Shown here: positions 33,501 to 46,535 of the stretch, piece after piece
Position numbering within the stretch: position 1 is the stretch's first letter
Layout of the letters: each line of letters opens with the position of its first letter
Origin: Trebouxia sp. TZW2008
Lineage: Eukaryota; Chlorophyta; Trebouxiophyceae; Trebouxiales; Trebouxiaceae
Reading direction: 5' to 3'
DNA length: 64,000 nt
NCBI GenBank assembly: GCA_002118135.1
Contig: BDIU01000143.1
Location: 402 to 64,401, forward strand
Translations under genes and position numbers: made by a program
The notes under the pieces: generated by a model
What the model saw: the letters and a program-made list of their open reading frames with translations, nothing else
What the model was told of the DNA's origin: nothing
Databases searched by the model: none

Positions 33501-36500
33501 TGCGTAAGACAGGCAAAACACGGTACTGTGACAGCAAGTTTGCATGCAGGCTGTAAATTACTGGTTACTGTTGTTGCCATTCACTCTGCCATGAGGCATC
33601 GTTCTACATTGCAATCATCATAGCTTTGCTGATGCTTCAGGATGAGAAGAGCGAGGTGCTGCCTGCTGGACCATCCAGAGTATCTTCAGCGCTGCTCAGC
33701 CTTGCAGACTTCCCGCAGCCCCGGTCTCCAACAGCTGCTGAAGCCGCACTGCAGGATATCATTGGCATGGAGTCGCTGCCTGACCTGCCTGAAGAGCAGC
33801 CAGCTGGTAGCAATGCAGTTGGGAGCGACAGTGGTGCTGAGAGCATTGCTGCGGTTCAAGCAGCACCTGAGGTGAGGCCTTGTGGCATGTGCATGATGTT
33901 GCCAATATGCGTCTGCAAGCTGTTGCAGCTGCATCGTGAGGCTGCAGTTGTGTGTGCTTGCTTCAAACGAACAAGCACATAGGCATAAGACTTTGTATCA
34001 CCGCTGGAAAGTAACAGTTTGTGAAGCCAACTTTAGTTGTTACCATGGTTTCCAGAGACATGATCCTTTTGGTGGAGGCATGTTCAGCATATGCTGGCAA
34101 TGTTGTGAAGCAACAAATGCTATACAGGCATCAAGGCCCAGAAGCATGATTGTGCTGCCCTTTCTGAAAATCTGGCTGTCCTCTACATTGCTTGCAACAG
34201 TGCCAGTGCCACTAACATATGCATGCTCTGCAGGCGGGGGACGCTTGGTTGGATGATTTTGACGAGGACCTGGCTGCTGTGATTCGGGATGCTCGGGCTC
34301 CCAGTGCAGAGATGTGCACCACCACAGACTCTCAGCAAAAGGGACAGGAGGTAAATAGACCTGTCTCTTTTCAGATGCAGACCATGATCTGTCTGCTTGA
34401 CTGGCTATCGGCTTGGGTCTGCAAGAACGGTTCATGTATTTTTTTGTACACACCCAATCCCTAGGACATTGCACCCAAAAGACCACCTGCCATGATGCCT
34501 TAGAATGTGGTCATTGTTTTGGCAAGGAATTTGATCATTCTTTGCCATGTTTGCAAAGCCAGAAGTTTGTGTCTTGTGATTGGCATTGCTCAGCGTGTTG
34601 CTTGCTGTCATTGTGATGGTCAGTCTTTGCTGGGCAAGCAGCACACCACATCAGTAGGTGTGTTTCATCATCGTGTCCATGCAAATTTGTGCCAGCTGCC
34701 AAGGACTAAGAAGTAAGTGACCCCAGACTTGTGCTTCAGCTCTTGTCTGCAGTGCTGTTGCTAATACCATGCACCACGTTGCACACTGTGCAATACAGTA
34801 GTCACTTGTTCATGCTGGGCATCATGTTGTGCATTGATGGCCTTGACTCTGGGCATAGTTGCTACTGATGTAAGCCTCCCTGTTGGCTCCCTGGCATGGC
34901 GTTGATGTGAAGCTGACCAATTCAAAGTAGCCTCAAGCTAATCAGTATAGTGATGTCAAGCTGAGGACGAAACATTGATGTCAAGCTCACCCTGTGCGTT
35001 GGTCTATGACATGGCATGGCATGCCACTCATATGCGTAAATCGTGTTGGTGCTGTGCAGTGCCAGCTTCAGAAGCAAATACGGCCGCGCATGACACTGCT
35101 TGCTCACTGCAGCTCCAGCTGACAAGCTTTGCTGATGCCACTTCAGCTGTGCATCCCTCGTCTTGATTGCGCACATGCTCTGCAGGTAGAAGCAACAGAG
35201 AGGAATACTGGCACCTTTGATGTGGTTGGGGACGTTCTTGTTGACAGATGCCGCCCTGCCCTTCAGCAGTATGAGATTGAGGCACAGGTACCACCCACTT
35301 GCCAGTGACTCCATGTTAACCCAATTTGCATTGTGTTGCTTCGGCGATGCTGGGTTGTTCTCTGCACGTGCTGCAAGTTTCACTTCACAAGGCAGCAACT
35401 GTGCCTTGCCGCATGAGAAATGCGTTATACAACACTTGGAAATTTGATTCTGCTGCTGCAGGACGCCTTTGCCTACTTTGTCAAGAAGACCCAGATGAAC
35501 ATTGCACAGGACAGCCCAATGCCAATGGAAACCTGGGAGGTATGTTTTGCTTGCTTTGACAAAGCCCAGTATGACTTTCCTCATAGAGAGTCCAGCATGT
35601 CAGCCAACTCTCACCAGGTCACTGAGCGCGCATATGTTTTGATTCTGCAATGACTGAGCCTGCCCATACTTGACAATGCATGGCATGTGACCTGCAGCAC
35701 GACATGCACTAACAGGCATGTCCATCAACAAAATTGCTGTGGTATTGACTTGACTTGGATTGCAATGCAGTTGGCATCTGAGGACTACGAAGTTCAGGCG
35801 TACAAGCACGTGCAAAAGTACAGTGGCCAGCACAAGACTGATTCCTGGCTCTGGGTGCAAGCACCTTTTCACTCAGCAGTCCGGGTTCTGAAAGCAGTGG
35901 ATCGGGTCCCTGACTTGGGTCTGCTGGGTCAGGGCGTTGGCGCCAAAGTGTACTAGTGAGTTGGTATTGAAATACACTCTCTTTATGAAGAAGCATGCCT
36001 TGTTGCCTTTCTGCAATGTATTATGACGCTTCAGCACAACTTGGCTGGTAGACTCATATGTGCTGGAGCAGAAGTCCTGTTTAGGGCACAAAGTACAAGC
36101 TGCTGCAGTAGCCACTGCTATGAGAACCTGTCTATGCAAGTATCCCCTGTCAATTGAAGCTTGACAGTGGCTCTGAAGCTGCAAGACTAAGGAAACTGCT
36201 CCTGCCGCTGCTGCTATCGCTGCTGCTGATGCTGCTGTGAGCCAGCCATGAGTGAAGCCTGACAAAGTTTCAGAATGTGCAGTGGTAAGCAAGCTTTTGC
36301 TGCTGCAGTTGTGAGGTAGCCATGAGGGATGGAGGGGTTTTTGCAGCTGCCTTGAAGGACATATGCTATGACTCAGCAACGGAGCAGCTCAGAGCCAATG
36401 CTGAACTGGCAGCTCTGCGAGATGCTGAGGGCTGCCAGCTCTTGGGACAGTGTCTTGGTGTGATCACCTACCAAGACGCAAGGGACAACAAGCAGCACCT

Positions 36501-38243
36501 GGCCATGCTGCTAGAGTAAGTCTCCTGACATTGTTGACAGAACATGGCTTTATGCGCCATGCATGGATATGAATGCTGATGGTTCCTTAACCATGCTGAA
36601 TTTGTGAGTCAAGGGAAGCGCTTTGCATACTGCATCAGGCTTGATATTTTGTGCAAAGTGCGTTGGCCGCTACACTGCGTGAGCATTCAAGTGATGATTC
36701 AAGTGTTGTCAATCTTTACCACAGGGTAGGCTTGCTGGCATTTGTGTGGTGTTGAAAACTGACAGAGGCCATGTGTACAACAGGTATGCAGAAGGCCTGT
36801 CATTGAGTGATGCGAAGAAACAGCTGTATGAGGAGGCTCAACAGCAACCAGACTTTCTTGCAGCCTACATCCCGGCCATCCGCAGCCTCATGGCATATTT
36901 GGTAGAGGTGAGAGAGGATCATGGATTTGGCTTCAATGCAATGACAGTTTCCATCATAGGGCAGTGTGTGCATCATGTCAACAGAAGCCAGAATAAACTC
37001 GCAATTTTACAGGCCTAGCTACGTGCGTGCATGCAATAGCTGACATGCTTGCGTCTGCTCATCCCAGTATCAGCCTTCAATCAGCCCAGGCGCTTTGTAT
37101 CATTCTTGCGATCGAAGATTTAACAAGCTTCGTAAAAGTTATGCTTGTCAGAAGTATCATCTGTTGCCAGGCGACATAGGCATTGCATGTTGTCAAAGCA
37201 TTTGCTGCTTGTAACATACAATGCTCATGTTTGCCATGTGGATGCGTCGACGCAGGCAGCGGCATGGTTCCATGCACAGGGGAGGGCGCATTGCGACATC
37301 AAGGTTTGCAATGTGAGGATCAAGCTCAGCCCCAACCAAGATGCCACAATTGTTGGGCTTAAGCTGATTGACTTTGGAGGCAGCGTGAAGCACAGTGGTA
37401 AATGTGCTTGAGTTGCGCACCTGCATGGCAAATGTATTGCACAGCAAGCAATGAAGAGCGGCATGCCTTGTTGTCTTGCATCTTGCACGCATGACTGGAG
37501 GCAGCATACCAGTCTTGGGGCAAGGTTCATTCTGCAAGTACTGACTGGCATGCACCTCCTGTCAGAGCATTTGTGCAGAACAGGCATGAAAGGGGTTTGT
37601 TTTACAGGCCTGATCTCAAAGGTGCCCAAGAATTTTACCTTCACCTATTTCGCCGCATCCCCAGCCATTGTCCGAGCAGCTGCGGATGGTGTTGATGAGC
37701 ATATTGATGCTTGTGCTCTGGATGTATGGAGTCTTGGCAGTCTGCTCGTTGAGCTTTTTGCTTGTGTGTCACCCTGGGCGGGCCCAGCATCAGCAAACCT
37801 TGCTGAGCTGAAGCTTGCCCATGAAAAATGGGTAAGTCTGTCAATCTCTTGTTGTCAATAGCTTGGATGTCTGCAACATCCTCTGCATGTTTGCAGAACT
37901 TTTGCTCACCAGACCGAGTGTGCGCTTCTGGTTCAACATCATTTATGTTGCATAAGCCTGTTAGGAAAGAAGAGCCGATTTGTCAGAACATGGGTCTAGT
38001 CAATGCTGTAAGGGTCTGCTGTGTCTGCAGGCTGATGAATACACTGCAGATGACAAATGCCTACGTCAGCAGCATTTTATTATTGCAGCACTTGACAGTG
38101 GGTCATCAGCAGATGAGACTGGACAGCTGTTTCAGCTAGCGTGCTCGATGTTGCATCCCCAAGATGAATTCAGGGCAACACTGGACGAGGTTGTACAGTC
38201 AGGATTTTTTGATCCTGTCCAGCAAATGCCGAGTAGCATGTGA
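27515..38243 (+). CDS. K1: multipass membrane, coiled-coil-module, non-RD protein kinase
   Basis: Twenty-three exons, assembled by GT-AG sites and homology to K2, give 1430 aa with every junction in phase: 27515-27586, 27683-27787, 27925-28020, 28209-29063, 29452-29589, 29861-30052, 30364-30546, 30837-30995, 31258-31431, 31776-31958, 32270-32371, 32499-32711, 33230-33427, 33641-33871, 34234-34350, 35186-35287, 35462-35539, 35771-35955, 36309-36515, 36784-36907, 37256-37397, 37608-37831, 38031-38243. Order: basic start (MVLSFLRKLAQL), membrane region (~148-365), coiled coil (423-719), acidic linker, kinase (~1115-1425). Kinase landmarks: GQGVGAKV loop, Lys1144, HCD 1250-1252, Asn1257, DFG 1277-1279, DVWSLG. 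Likely membrane-bound and oligomeric; substrate unknown. Exons 11 and 14-16 are the least certain. Confidence 0.8.
28209..29063 (+). other. K1 exon 4: acidic segment and membrane domain
   Basis: This single 285-codon exon (residues 92-376) opens with an acidic stretch (DILFWDAPDAEEL) and YTDTAAQTGQH, both kept in K2. It then holds hydrophobic spans at about 148-170, 178-200 and 205-232 and a C-terminal pair around VPEWIFDYILKLLLPS. It contains one copy of the AAGIQLYAPFMWLKLLAN unit that is nearly triplicated in K2. Four to six membrane passes are plausible. An even number would put the coil and kinase on the same side as the N-terminus. Confidence 0.75.
29598..29712 (+). other. Pyrimidine-rich tract in K1 intron 5
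   Basis: The coding strand of the intron after exon 5 carries a long C/T-rich run (CTCCTTCTTCTTATCTTCTT and more). The same intron of K2 has one at 49000-49090. The antisense strand consequently shows Lys/Glu/Arg-rich open frames, which I do not count as genes. Confidence 0.7.
29861..31958 (+). other. K1 coiled-coil exon array (five modules)
   Basis: Exons 6-10 encode 64, 61, 53, 58 and 61 residues. Four start with EH-(V/A/G)-(R/K)-Q and all end with (A/S)-x-x-L/S-Q exactly at the donor. Each begins and ends in phase 0, so a module can be added or removed without breaking the frame. Heptad spacing and Q/A/E/R content predict continuous coiled coil, suited to oligomerisation. Confidence 0.85.
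35771..38243 (+). other. K1 kinase domain
   Basis: Six exons with intron phases 2, 2, 0, 1, 0 encode a full kinase fold. It has a glycine loop (LGLLGQGVGAKVY), a beta-3 Lys in AAALKDI, an alpha-C Glu in ANAELAALRD, a hinge (LAMLLE), and the catalytic loop AHCDIKVCN with Cys in place of the usual Arg. It also has LIDFGG, an activation segment ending AASPA rather than APE, and ALDVWSLGSLL. All residues needed for phosphotransfer are present. Loss of the HRD Arg marks a non-RD kinase, usually not regulated by activation-loop phosphorylation. Confidence 0.85.
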
Positions 38244-39033
38244 AAACCCTAGCTTGTTTGCTGCTGTGTTGACAAGCACCCAGATTTACTGAAGTGTATG
38301 TCCCGTAGTTGGCCTGATGGCAAGGTGTGCATTTATGTTGCAGCCATGAGGCATCAGCAACGCTGCAGTTTTGCACTCTGCAATACCCGTTTCAGCCTGG
38401 AAAAATACTGTGTGACACAGCTGCTCAAGTTTTGCTGATTACAGTGCCCAACCTGCTGATTGATACTTGTTATCGTTCGCAACGTTTCAGACTCAGTGAC
38501 TATTTTCTCCATTGCAATGGCTGTAGTATCAGTCCCAGACCAGAGCAGTTGCACAAGCTTGCCGCATGACCTTATAATTATGACAAGACAGTAACATGGA
38601 TTTGCAAACGGCCACTCAATTGAGCTGCAACTCATGCGCGGAGCTGGCTGCCAGGATGAGACACTGTGACAGGGTCAGACTCTGTGCACGGCCCGCTGGA
38701 GACTGTGCATGTTGCTCAAGATGTCAGCTCACTAAGTCCGACCCTGACAGAAACCATGCTTGGACGCATCCCAGCACGGGTACCGGTGGTTGGACACGTG
38801 GCAGCACGTTCAGCCAAGCACGTGCATGCCATTTATGCATGGACCAAGTTCGTGACGCTTCCGGAGCGACGTGACGCTCGCAGAACGTGCTGTTACTGCA
38901 TTGTCATCAAGCCGTACAGCAGTACAAGCCTGCGAGTCCTTAATTCCGTTCAGAGACAGCCGCATAGCGCTCTTCCCTTGCTTGTCCACACTGGTCTGAT
39001 TGCGGCTGGAGGTGGCATCTAAGGGCTTGCAGC

Positions 39034-42000
39034 ATGGCGCAGAGGGGCGTTGCAGACAGGGAGGTGGAGCCAACACGGACGCACTCCCCGAGGAGCTTCA
39101 GACAAACGCAGCAGGTCAGTGTTATTACGCTCTAGAGCTCTAGATCTAGCCAAGAAGTGATTTTGCGAAAGGACCCAGCCTGGCGGCACTGAAACGCCTA
39201 CACTCCCACTCAGCCGCTTAGTCTGCTTCCACCTAGCCAGTTTGGTTTCTGCACCCGAATCAGCCCTGCCCCATCGCTGCACTGACAATCAATGTTTCAT
39301 TCAGCAGTCGTGTGATGCGCAGGGAGGTAGCACGCAGGGAGGCCACCCTCAGGCTGGAGCCACACTACCGCCAGCAGGGCTCTCGTGGAGGAATGCGGCG
39401 TTTCCTCCACACGGGCGAGGTCATCTGCAGCAGCAGCCCGCACAACCCCAAAGAGCCACAATTGTGCGCCAGGTCTGCCCTCATGCCTTTGTCAGCTGCT
39501 CAGCTTTGAACAAACTTCAGTGCACATCAATGAGATATCTTGCTTGCAATATTGGCACTGCAGTAGTGGAGTTAAACTAGAGTTGCTGCTGCATTCCAGC
39601 TCTGCCAGGCGCCGTGATCAAGCTGCTCAGCAAAAGCAGAGTTTGCAAGCAATTGATACAGCAGTTGTAAGGTTTCTTACTTGAACAGTCAGGCAGAAAC
39701 TGACCAAGCTCTTAAGAGACTGTGACCTCAATTGCAATATGCTGCATTACTTTGGTTTGGACCTGTTGTTTGCCATAACTTCTGTGCTGCCAACTGCTGC
39801 ACAGATGTTGTCAGTTGTTGCAAAAAGGGGTCAGTAAACTCTTCTGTAAAACGCTGTGGAAAATTGTCACCAAGTGTTATTGCACTGCTTGCAGAATGGC
39901 AAATCTTGACAAATTGCATGCAGGTTGGTGGGCCCGGGGGTGGTCTGTCCCGGCTGGCAAGCAGTTCTTCCACCACATCATCTGGCCTTGGCAGGGGTGC
40001 TGGCAGTTTCAACATGCCAAAGCTGTCTTCAGAGGCAAGTTGCCTTGCTCTCTTTTCTCTTCGTAAAGAGAAAGGAGATTGGTTCATCCTGGTCTTGCGT
40101 TCCAATTTTGTAGTCTGCTTTGACCCAATGCGGACCTTTGTCACACCTGATGAAACTTGCTAGCCAAGCTGCTTGGCATGTGTGGGGCACAAGTTCAGTC
40201 TTGCCAGGCTGACTTGTTGTGAGCTTCATGGTCAGGACGTTCTGATGCTGCATTGTATGTAGCATCATGTGTCATGTAGCATCATGTCATGACAGAACAT
40301 ATGCATCTCAATGGGCAGCACCAGTAGCTCATGAGCCGTGAAATGCTGACAGTTGCATCTTTGCTTAAGATGTAAGCACATTGCTGCCAACCTCTGGGTC
40401 AGCTGAACTTTCCCGCTGCATGCATTGGCTTTCAATTTGTCTTGTTGCGCCTGCAGGACATGCACAAACATAACAAGTATGGTTCGATGCCCGACGTCCC
40501 ACCAGGCGGCAGTGAATTGTGGGTCGTACAGAACGGCCACCTATTTCAGGACGCCAATGTCAACAATGCAGTGCCTGCTGGTGCTGTGGCTGGACCAAGC
40601 AGAAGCTCTGGTCCATCCAACAACCAGCGTAACCCTGCTCCTGCCCAGGTATGCAATTATTGACATGCCGTACAGTTCATCAAGTCTTTTCAAAGTCTCA
40701 ACACAGCTCTCACACTGACAGTGTCAGGAATGAAGAACAAGACCTGGTTTGAGGTAAGCAAGGTATCATCACACTTCCGCAAGCTTTCCAGACTTTGCAA
40801 TCAGACAGAGGACTGCACATGTTCCTACAAGGGGGATCACTGCACAATCAAAAGGTGATCATCCATCTTCAGAGACATCACTTCAATGAAGCGAAGCAAT
40901 TTATGTTCCTCCCTCAAAATGGCAGGCGGTGTGTACCAGTCAGCTTTTCAGGTCAGTGTTGGAAGCTCATCTACATCAGCACATGCTGCACCTCAAAGCC
41001 ACAGACATTGTGCTGTTTAAAATACACAGACATGGTGTTGTCAATGCAGCTTATGGCTACAATACACACAGCATATGGTGCGCTGTGTGCTACAGCTCTA
41101 GTAGACTAACTGCAAAGCTGGGTGTTCTGGTACTTCTTCAGGTGAGAACCTCTCAAAAAAGGGCTGATAGCCTTTGTTTTGCTGTGCACAATGTCGTGCA
41201 ATGACAGTCATGCTTGGGTGTTACACATGATGGGAGTGTCTGGACCTGGCAGCCTATCAGGGTGCACATCAGTGTCAAGACAATGTACAGCAATCCCCTA
41301 GGGAATGGCAACTATCAGGTCAGACTGTGCATCTTTCTTGGTTGATGTGGCCTTTTCTTGTGGTCGACGCACCAAGAAGCAACACTGACGCTTGCTGGTC
41401 TTCCTTGCCATGTTTGATGCAAAACTACAGCTATTGCTGCTGACAGCGTTCTGGCAGCTGCGCTTGCGGCTTCTTGCTCTTTGGACCTAGAGCAGCTCTG
41501 ATTTGCCATGCAGTCAGTGCAGAACCTTACATGTGCACAATCCAGTTGCTGCCCAGGTATGCATGTAGTGACCTGCTGTCCACTGACTCAGCTTAAGGTG
41601 TCACGCCAGCATGTCTGGGTATTGCAGCCAATCAGGATGCACATCAGTGTTTGAGGCACTGTGCAGCAATCTCCCTGGCAATGGCAGTCACAAGGTCAGA
41701 TTCTGCATCGTTTTGGAATGAACTGGTCATAGTCTGTGATGAGCACATCACCTTGCAAGACTGATGTCTCATGGCCGCACAATCCTAGTTGAGTGCAACT
41801 AGGTCACTCAGATGCACTCATCCGTCCATTCAACACGCATGCTGTACAGCCTCAGCGGAACCATCTAGGTATGTACTGCGATATTCATTTGCCTTCAATT
41901 AGTTTGGTCTTTGGCAAACCTGAATCAGTTACACTAAATGTGAATGGTAGCGAGATCTTATGTACAGTTGTTTGCCAATTGTGTCTGGGTTTGCCCGTGG

Positions 42001-43168
42001 CCTTTGTGCCCGATGAATGCTCAAAGATACACTAAAAAGCGGTCTGTCTTGTGACATGCGTGCTGAGAGACCCAAGCGGTAGCAAAGGGTCCTGATGCCT
42101 CATTGCCACGTTTCCTTTGACAGGTAACGCCACACAAAGATCTCACGCAGTTCATCTAGATCTCTAGCGCTCTCTTGGGTAAGTACGCGCAACACCGCAC
42201 ATGTAAGTACGCCAAGCAACGTGAGCATTGGCAATACTGTGATTGATCTTGTCTAGCTTGGCAACCCTTGTCAACATGCTACCAAGGTACTTCAGCTTAT
42301 GTACTGCATCAACATAAACACCCTGCACATTTGTACATCACTGTGCAACACTGATGTTTGACAGCAATGCAATTCCAGTCTTTCTTGTCTTGTTGAGGGG
42401 GTGGGAGTCACAGATGTCTCTGCTGACAGCATGCTGCTGACTGCAGGGCGCAGCTGGTCCCATAGGCAGCGAGATTCTTGTGGTTGGTGGAACGCTCGCG
42501 TTAAGGTTTGACAGCATGGTAGCTAGGTTCCGCACTGCTGGTGAGGCAATGAAGAGCTGTGCCTCAGCTCACAACTTCAGACGCAGGCAACAGCTTGAGG
42601 AAGAAGCAGGCGCTGCAATTGCAGAGGCTGCAAGCTACGGTGACTCTGCCAAGGAACAGCTGACAGAGTTGCTAGAGCGCTACGAAAACCCTCTGCAAAG
42701 AGGTAGATAACCTTGAAGGCCCTGGCACCTGTTTGCTTGCTCAAGTTGCATGACTGAGCGATCAGTTTTGGCACAGCATTACTCATGTTGCTGTGTCAAG
42801 CTGCTGCATCATAGCTGGTTGTTTGTGAAGCCTCACCTTACGCAAGCAATGCTGTGAGCCCACGGTCATGCGCAAATAATGTCATTGTTGACACTGTTCT
42901 GACTGCAGGTGCTTTTGAAGCCGATAGGGAAGCCTTTTCAACAGCAACCCAGCGCTTCATCACTGGTTTTGGGGACATGATGGGTCCCATGCGCTCAGCT
43001 GGGGAAAAGATGCAGCAGCGTGCATCAACCCAGGATGCAGCGAGGAGGGCTGCTCTTGAGTCAGAAGCTGGCGACCTGTTCATTCAGGTTGCAGACAAGG
43101 GAGAAGCTACAAGGCAACGGCTCTCGGGTGTTTTGGGCGTGTACAAGTCAGCAGTGCTAGGGCGCTGA
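39034..43168 (+). CDS. Gene C: Gly/Gln/Pro-rich N-terminus and two helical C-terminal repeats
   Basis: Exons: 39034-39114 (ATG; MAQRGVADREVEPTRTHSPR), 39308-39472, 39924-40034, 40457-40648, probably 40792-40854, 41253-41318, 42447-42702, 42909-43168 (stop TGA). All junctions used are phase 0 except the last intron (phase 1, Gly codon). The first half is disordered (PGGGLSRLASSSSTTSSGLG). The last two exons each carry one copy of a ~75-residue helical repeat with the pattern F-x(8)-F-x(3)-M, A-G-E-x-M, R-R-x-x-L-E-x-E-A-G, G-D/E-x-A-x-x-x-L and L-x-x-Y. The 40034 junction uses a GC donor (GAG|GCAAGT). Additional small exons between 40648 and 42447 are possible. It lies between K1 and K2; function unknown. 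Confidence 0.65.
41628..41694 (+). pseudogene. Dead duplicate of gene C exon 41253-41318
   Basis: About 100 bp around the exon (from a TGTCTGG word to TCAGATTCTGCATC) is repeated 375 bp downstream. The copy keeps the acceptor (TTGCAG) and donor (AAG|GTCAGA). It has an in-frame TGA at 41652-41654 and is one base longer (67 versus 66), so it would break the protein. It may be skipped or act as a poison exon. Confidence 0.7.
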
Positions 43169-44639
43169 TCCTCCCAATGAACAGGTGTGCTTGCCTCAAG
43201 GGTTCCATGCACATGCAGAAGGGTGCTGATGACTAGGCTCCTTGTCATCAGCACAAACAGGTTGAAATGACTTGATGATACAGTTTTGCTCTTGTGCAAC
43301 ATGCACATTGTTGCTGGGCCTTGTAGTCTTTGCAGGAATTACATTACATGGTAACATAGTGTTGCAAAACTCAATACCATGTTTGATTTGCCTGCTTGCT
43401 TGCATGAGAGCCTGCCAATTCTGTGATCTGGCTTTGAAGCAGGCAGTGCTGTGGGCCCAGTGGCATGACATAAGCTGCAGCTGTTAGCTGATGCTTCTGT
43501 TTGGTCTGCAGGCTGCCTATGCGGAAGGCTATGAGCTGTGAGCACCATTCATCTGCAACGGTCCAGCTACACCTTTGTCTGTACTCAGAATTGTATTCAG
43601 TATGCATGTCTTACCCTACAGCAGTGAGTATGCGCTTGTGCAGGGCCTGTACTGACTTCAGAATGGCGACTGGTTAGCTTTTTGGTTTTGTACCTGCAGA
43701 AAATGTAGTTATAGAATAGATGCATGCTGGACATATGCTGAGACAGCATTTGGTGTTCTGTACTGCCCAGCCTCTTTCAGAATAGTCAAGAAAAGCAGGA
43801 CTTAGATCAGGGTTTAGATTACTGTATCCTGGGTTTCAGTTTTCTTGTTTGCAGCGGTGACACCATGTATGCCATTGTGAGTGCAACGCTCAAGTCCACC
43901 ACGAGAGCTTGGCTGCACATGGCAACTTGTGTTATCTCTGGCTCAGCAGATTTCATATATTGTATGAATGCTAGGCAGCACAGCTTGAGTCTGGGTGTAT
44001 AGAGCTACACAACAGTGATGTAACAGGACGCATGAAAAGGGTATGCTAGCTACGTGTCAGAGAGCCAATTAAGTTTGCCCTGTAACAAGTGAAGAACAGT
44101 AGTATACAGTCATTACTGTTTCTGCCATATGACAATCTAGCTGTAGAGCCACGACATGGCACTGTGTTGAAAGCATGAGCAACACAGATCACAACTCAAC
44201 CTCGTCTTCATTGGTGCTGAGCATTCCGCTTTGGCATATAGATTTGTCTCCTGCAGCACCATGTCTGTCTCTGAGCAATTTCTGATTGTCCTCTTCGTGA
44301 TTGGTGGAAGACAGCAGCAGCAGGCATGCACAGTTTCTATAGTTGGACGTGTCTTATGATGCATTGCGCATTTTGTCACCTGATAAGCAAGCTGCAACAT
44401 GAAGCTGCTCGTTGAACAAGGAAGGGCGGATTGCAACAGCCTGACAAGGGCCATTTCATTTGTCGCTCCTTGATCTGCTCCTTGATTGCGCTTGACGCTT
44501 TGAGACTGTGTCTTTGTTGAGAGAGCCTGTACGTCCCATGCTATCATGATCGGCATACAAATGCAGCACAAAAAGCGCCATCCTCAAGCGTTTACAGCTG
44601 CGTTGACAGTTGCATGCAGTCTTAGGTTAAACTTGCCCA
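43169..44639. other. Region without a supported gene
   Basis: The stretch 43507-43540 reads AAYAEGYEL-stop after a TCTGCAG acceptor and resembles neither K1 nor gene C closely. Nothing else is convincing. Confidence 0.4.
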
Positions 44640-45962
44640 AAAGAGGCCGATCATCAGCAAAACGCGGCGGGAGTTGGATGACGAAGGCGCCGACAAGATT
44701 TCAGTCCAGCTCCTGAGTCCAGATGCAGCTTTTGTTGACAGACAGGGCATGATCAAGTTGACTCGTCGTTGCAATTCTAAGACAAGCACGTCTCGAAATC
44801 AACTTGCCGCACCATTCTTTGCACGTCATTCATACCCGGGAAACTGCAGCAAGATGCTAACGGCGTAGAGCATTGCACATGACATGCATTCGCAGCAGGC
44901 TAGGGGAAGCACTGGTTTCTGTTTGCACGCGTGTCTGGTCCAATTGCCGAGCCCTTGCACTGCTTTCACACATAAACTCGCACAGATTTTTCCCAAGTGC
45001 ATGCATGTCTGGTCACCACATGCCAAGCCCTTGCACAGCTTTCACACATAAATTTGCACAGACGTGTGCAAGCGAAACACTCTGCATGCTTACTTATGTA
45101 CAGCATCAAGACTTGATGTTTGCCATGCTTGTAGGCGTCCTACATGGGACCTGGAATCCTGTGTGAGATTTCATGTACAATCTGGGCCACCGCACCATCG
45201 CTTACAGTCACAAACCAACTTTTCCAGGAAATCTCACATGTCCAGAAGGTATCATATATTGCGGTTGCACATGCCAAACATCATGCGCTTGTTCTGTCAG
45301 CGTAGCAGTGACCACATGACAGGTTGTGAAATGCTCTGCAGGTCACCGCATGCTTTGCATCAGCTACAGCTTTGCAGCTTTGCTGCAACGCATGCCTTCT
45401 TGAAGCACTCAGCACCAGCCCTCTTGGCTTTGTCTTGAACCCACCTCAGCTGGCCAAGAGAAGCACCTCTGAAAGAAGGCAAAGCTTTCCAGATAGGCGC
45501 TTTCAACACATGTCTGGGTTGAGAGGAGCTTGAATGCATTGCAGGTTGCTTCTCTGACTCGCAGTTCCCAGTGCATGACTATACACGACGTGGATCTGTA
45601 TGAATTTGACAGTACACAGCTGCTTGACAATGCAAATCCAGAGGGTAACTACCTAATCAGCTGCTCATAGCTTTCTGCAGAGCTTGAGTGTTGAGTCAGT
45701 CCTTGTATGTCTGTGTACCAGTCTAGCCTTTTGCTTGAAGATGCAATGATCTTGCTCATACTTTTATGTTGTCATGTCAGAGCAGTCTGTCAATGCGCAA
45801 CACTCAAATATCTTCAAGTGTTGTATGTCTGCTCTGTGTGCCTTCACAGCTGCATTCATACAGATCGCAATGTGCAATGACCATGTTGATCATTACCGTG
45901 CAGGGGCTGTGTTGCAAGCTTGGCATGCTTTGCAACAAATCAGCAGCATGGAGAGGATCTGA
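44640..45962 (+). CDS. Candidate gene E, fragmentary, product unrecognised
   Basis: Possible exons are: from ~44632 after TCTTAG (KRPIISKTRRELDDEGADKI), 45224-45244 (EISHVQK between TTCCAG and GTATCA), 45548-45649 (MTIHDVDLYEFDSTQLLDNA, donor GTAACT) and a terminal exon from ~45850 after TTCACAG (AAFIQIAMCNDHVDHYRAGA) to the TGA at 45960-45962. Each has reasonable splice signals and coding-like composition, but phases are not all verified and no family is recognised. A further possible exon is 46164-46270 (ending at donor GTGCTC). Confidence 0.3.
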
Positions 45963-46535
45963 CCAGTACAGCTGCATCTGTATGGTGCTTGTTCCTTACT
46001 GCTCCAGCTAACCCTCAGGAGCATGTCAACAGGTGCTTTCTCTGTAGTGTGCTCTTGTCATAGCAATATATGTGACCTTGGGTAAGATATAATTCAGGGT
46101 CATGCAGGCCTGCCAATCACCATATTTTGCTATATCTCAATGATGTGCTGGTCTCATGGTAGGCAAGGCTTTGACAGATACATCAGGACTTGCCAAGGGG
46201 ATGAGCATAGCGAAAAGTGATAATGCTGGATTTGAGCAGCAGGGACAGTCTGCGTCTTCCAGAGTTTGGTGCGATACAGGTGCTCTGGTATGTGGGCATG
46301 CATGCATCATGTCACAGTGTCATGCGCATGACATGCTGATGCTTGATATGGTCCTGAAGCTGTACTGTTCCGGAGGCAGCAGCCTGACGGGGTGCGTGTA
46401 GTCCTTCATACTGCGCGACCAGCGTTGCAAAGTCCTATTTGACTGGCAGATCGGAAAGGAGCAAGGCTGATGTGACTAAACGCTGGACACTAAATTACGG
46501 ATTACGAACTTTCCCGTTAGAGAGAGAGAGAATAA

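Noticed and set aside
39728..40144. A 138-codon minus-strand frame over gene C
   Set aside because: It overlaps the plus-strand exon 39924-40034, which has an in-phase acceptor and donor and fits the gene C chain.
43507..43540. Short AAYAEGYEL segment after a TCTGCAG acceptor as a kinase exon relic
   Set aside because: It is too short, and its similarity to kinase exon starts (YAEGLSL) is limited to four residues.
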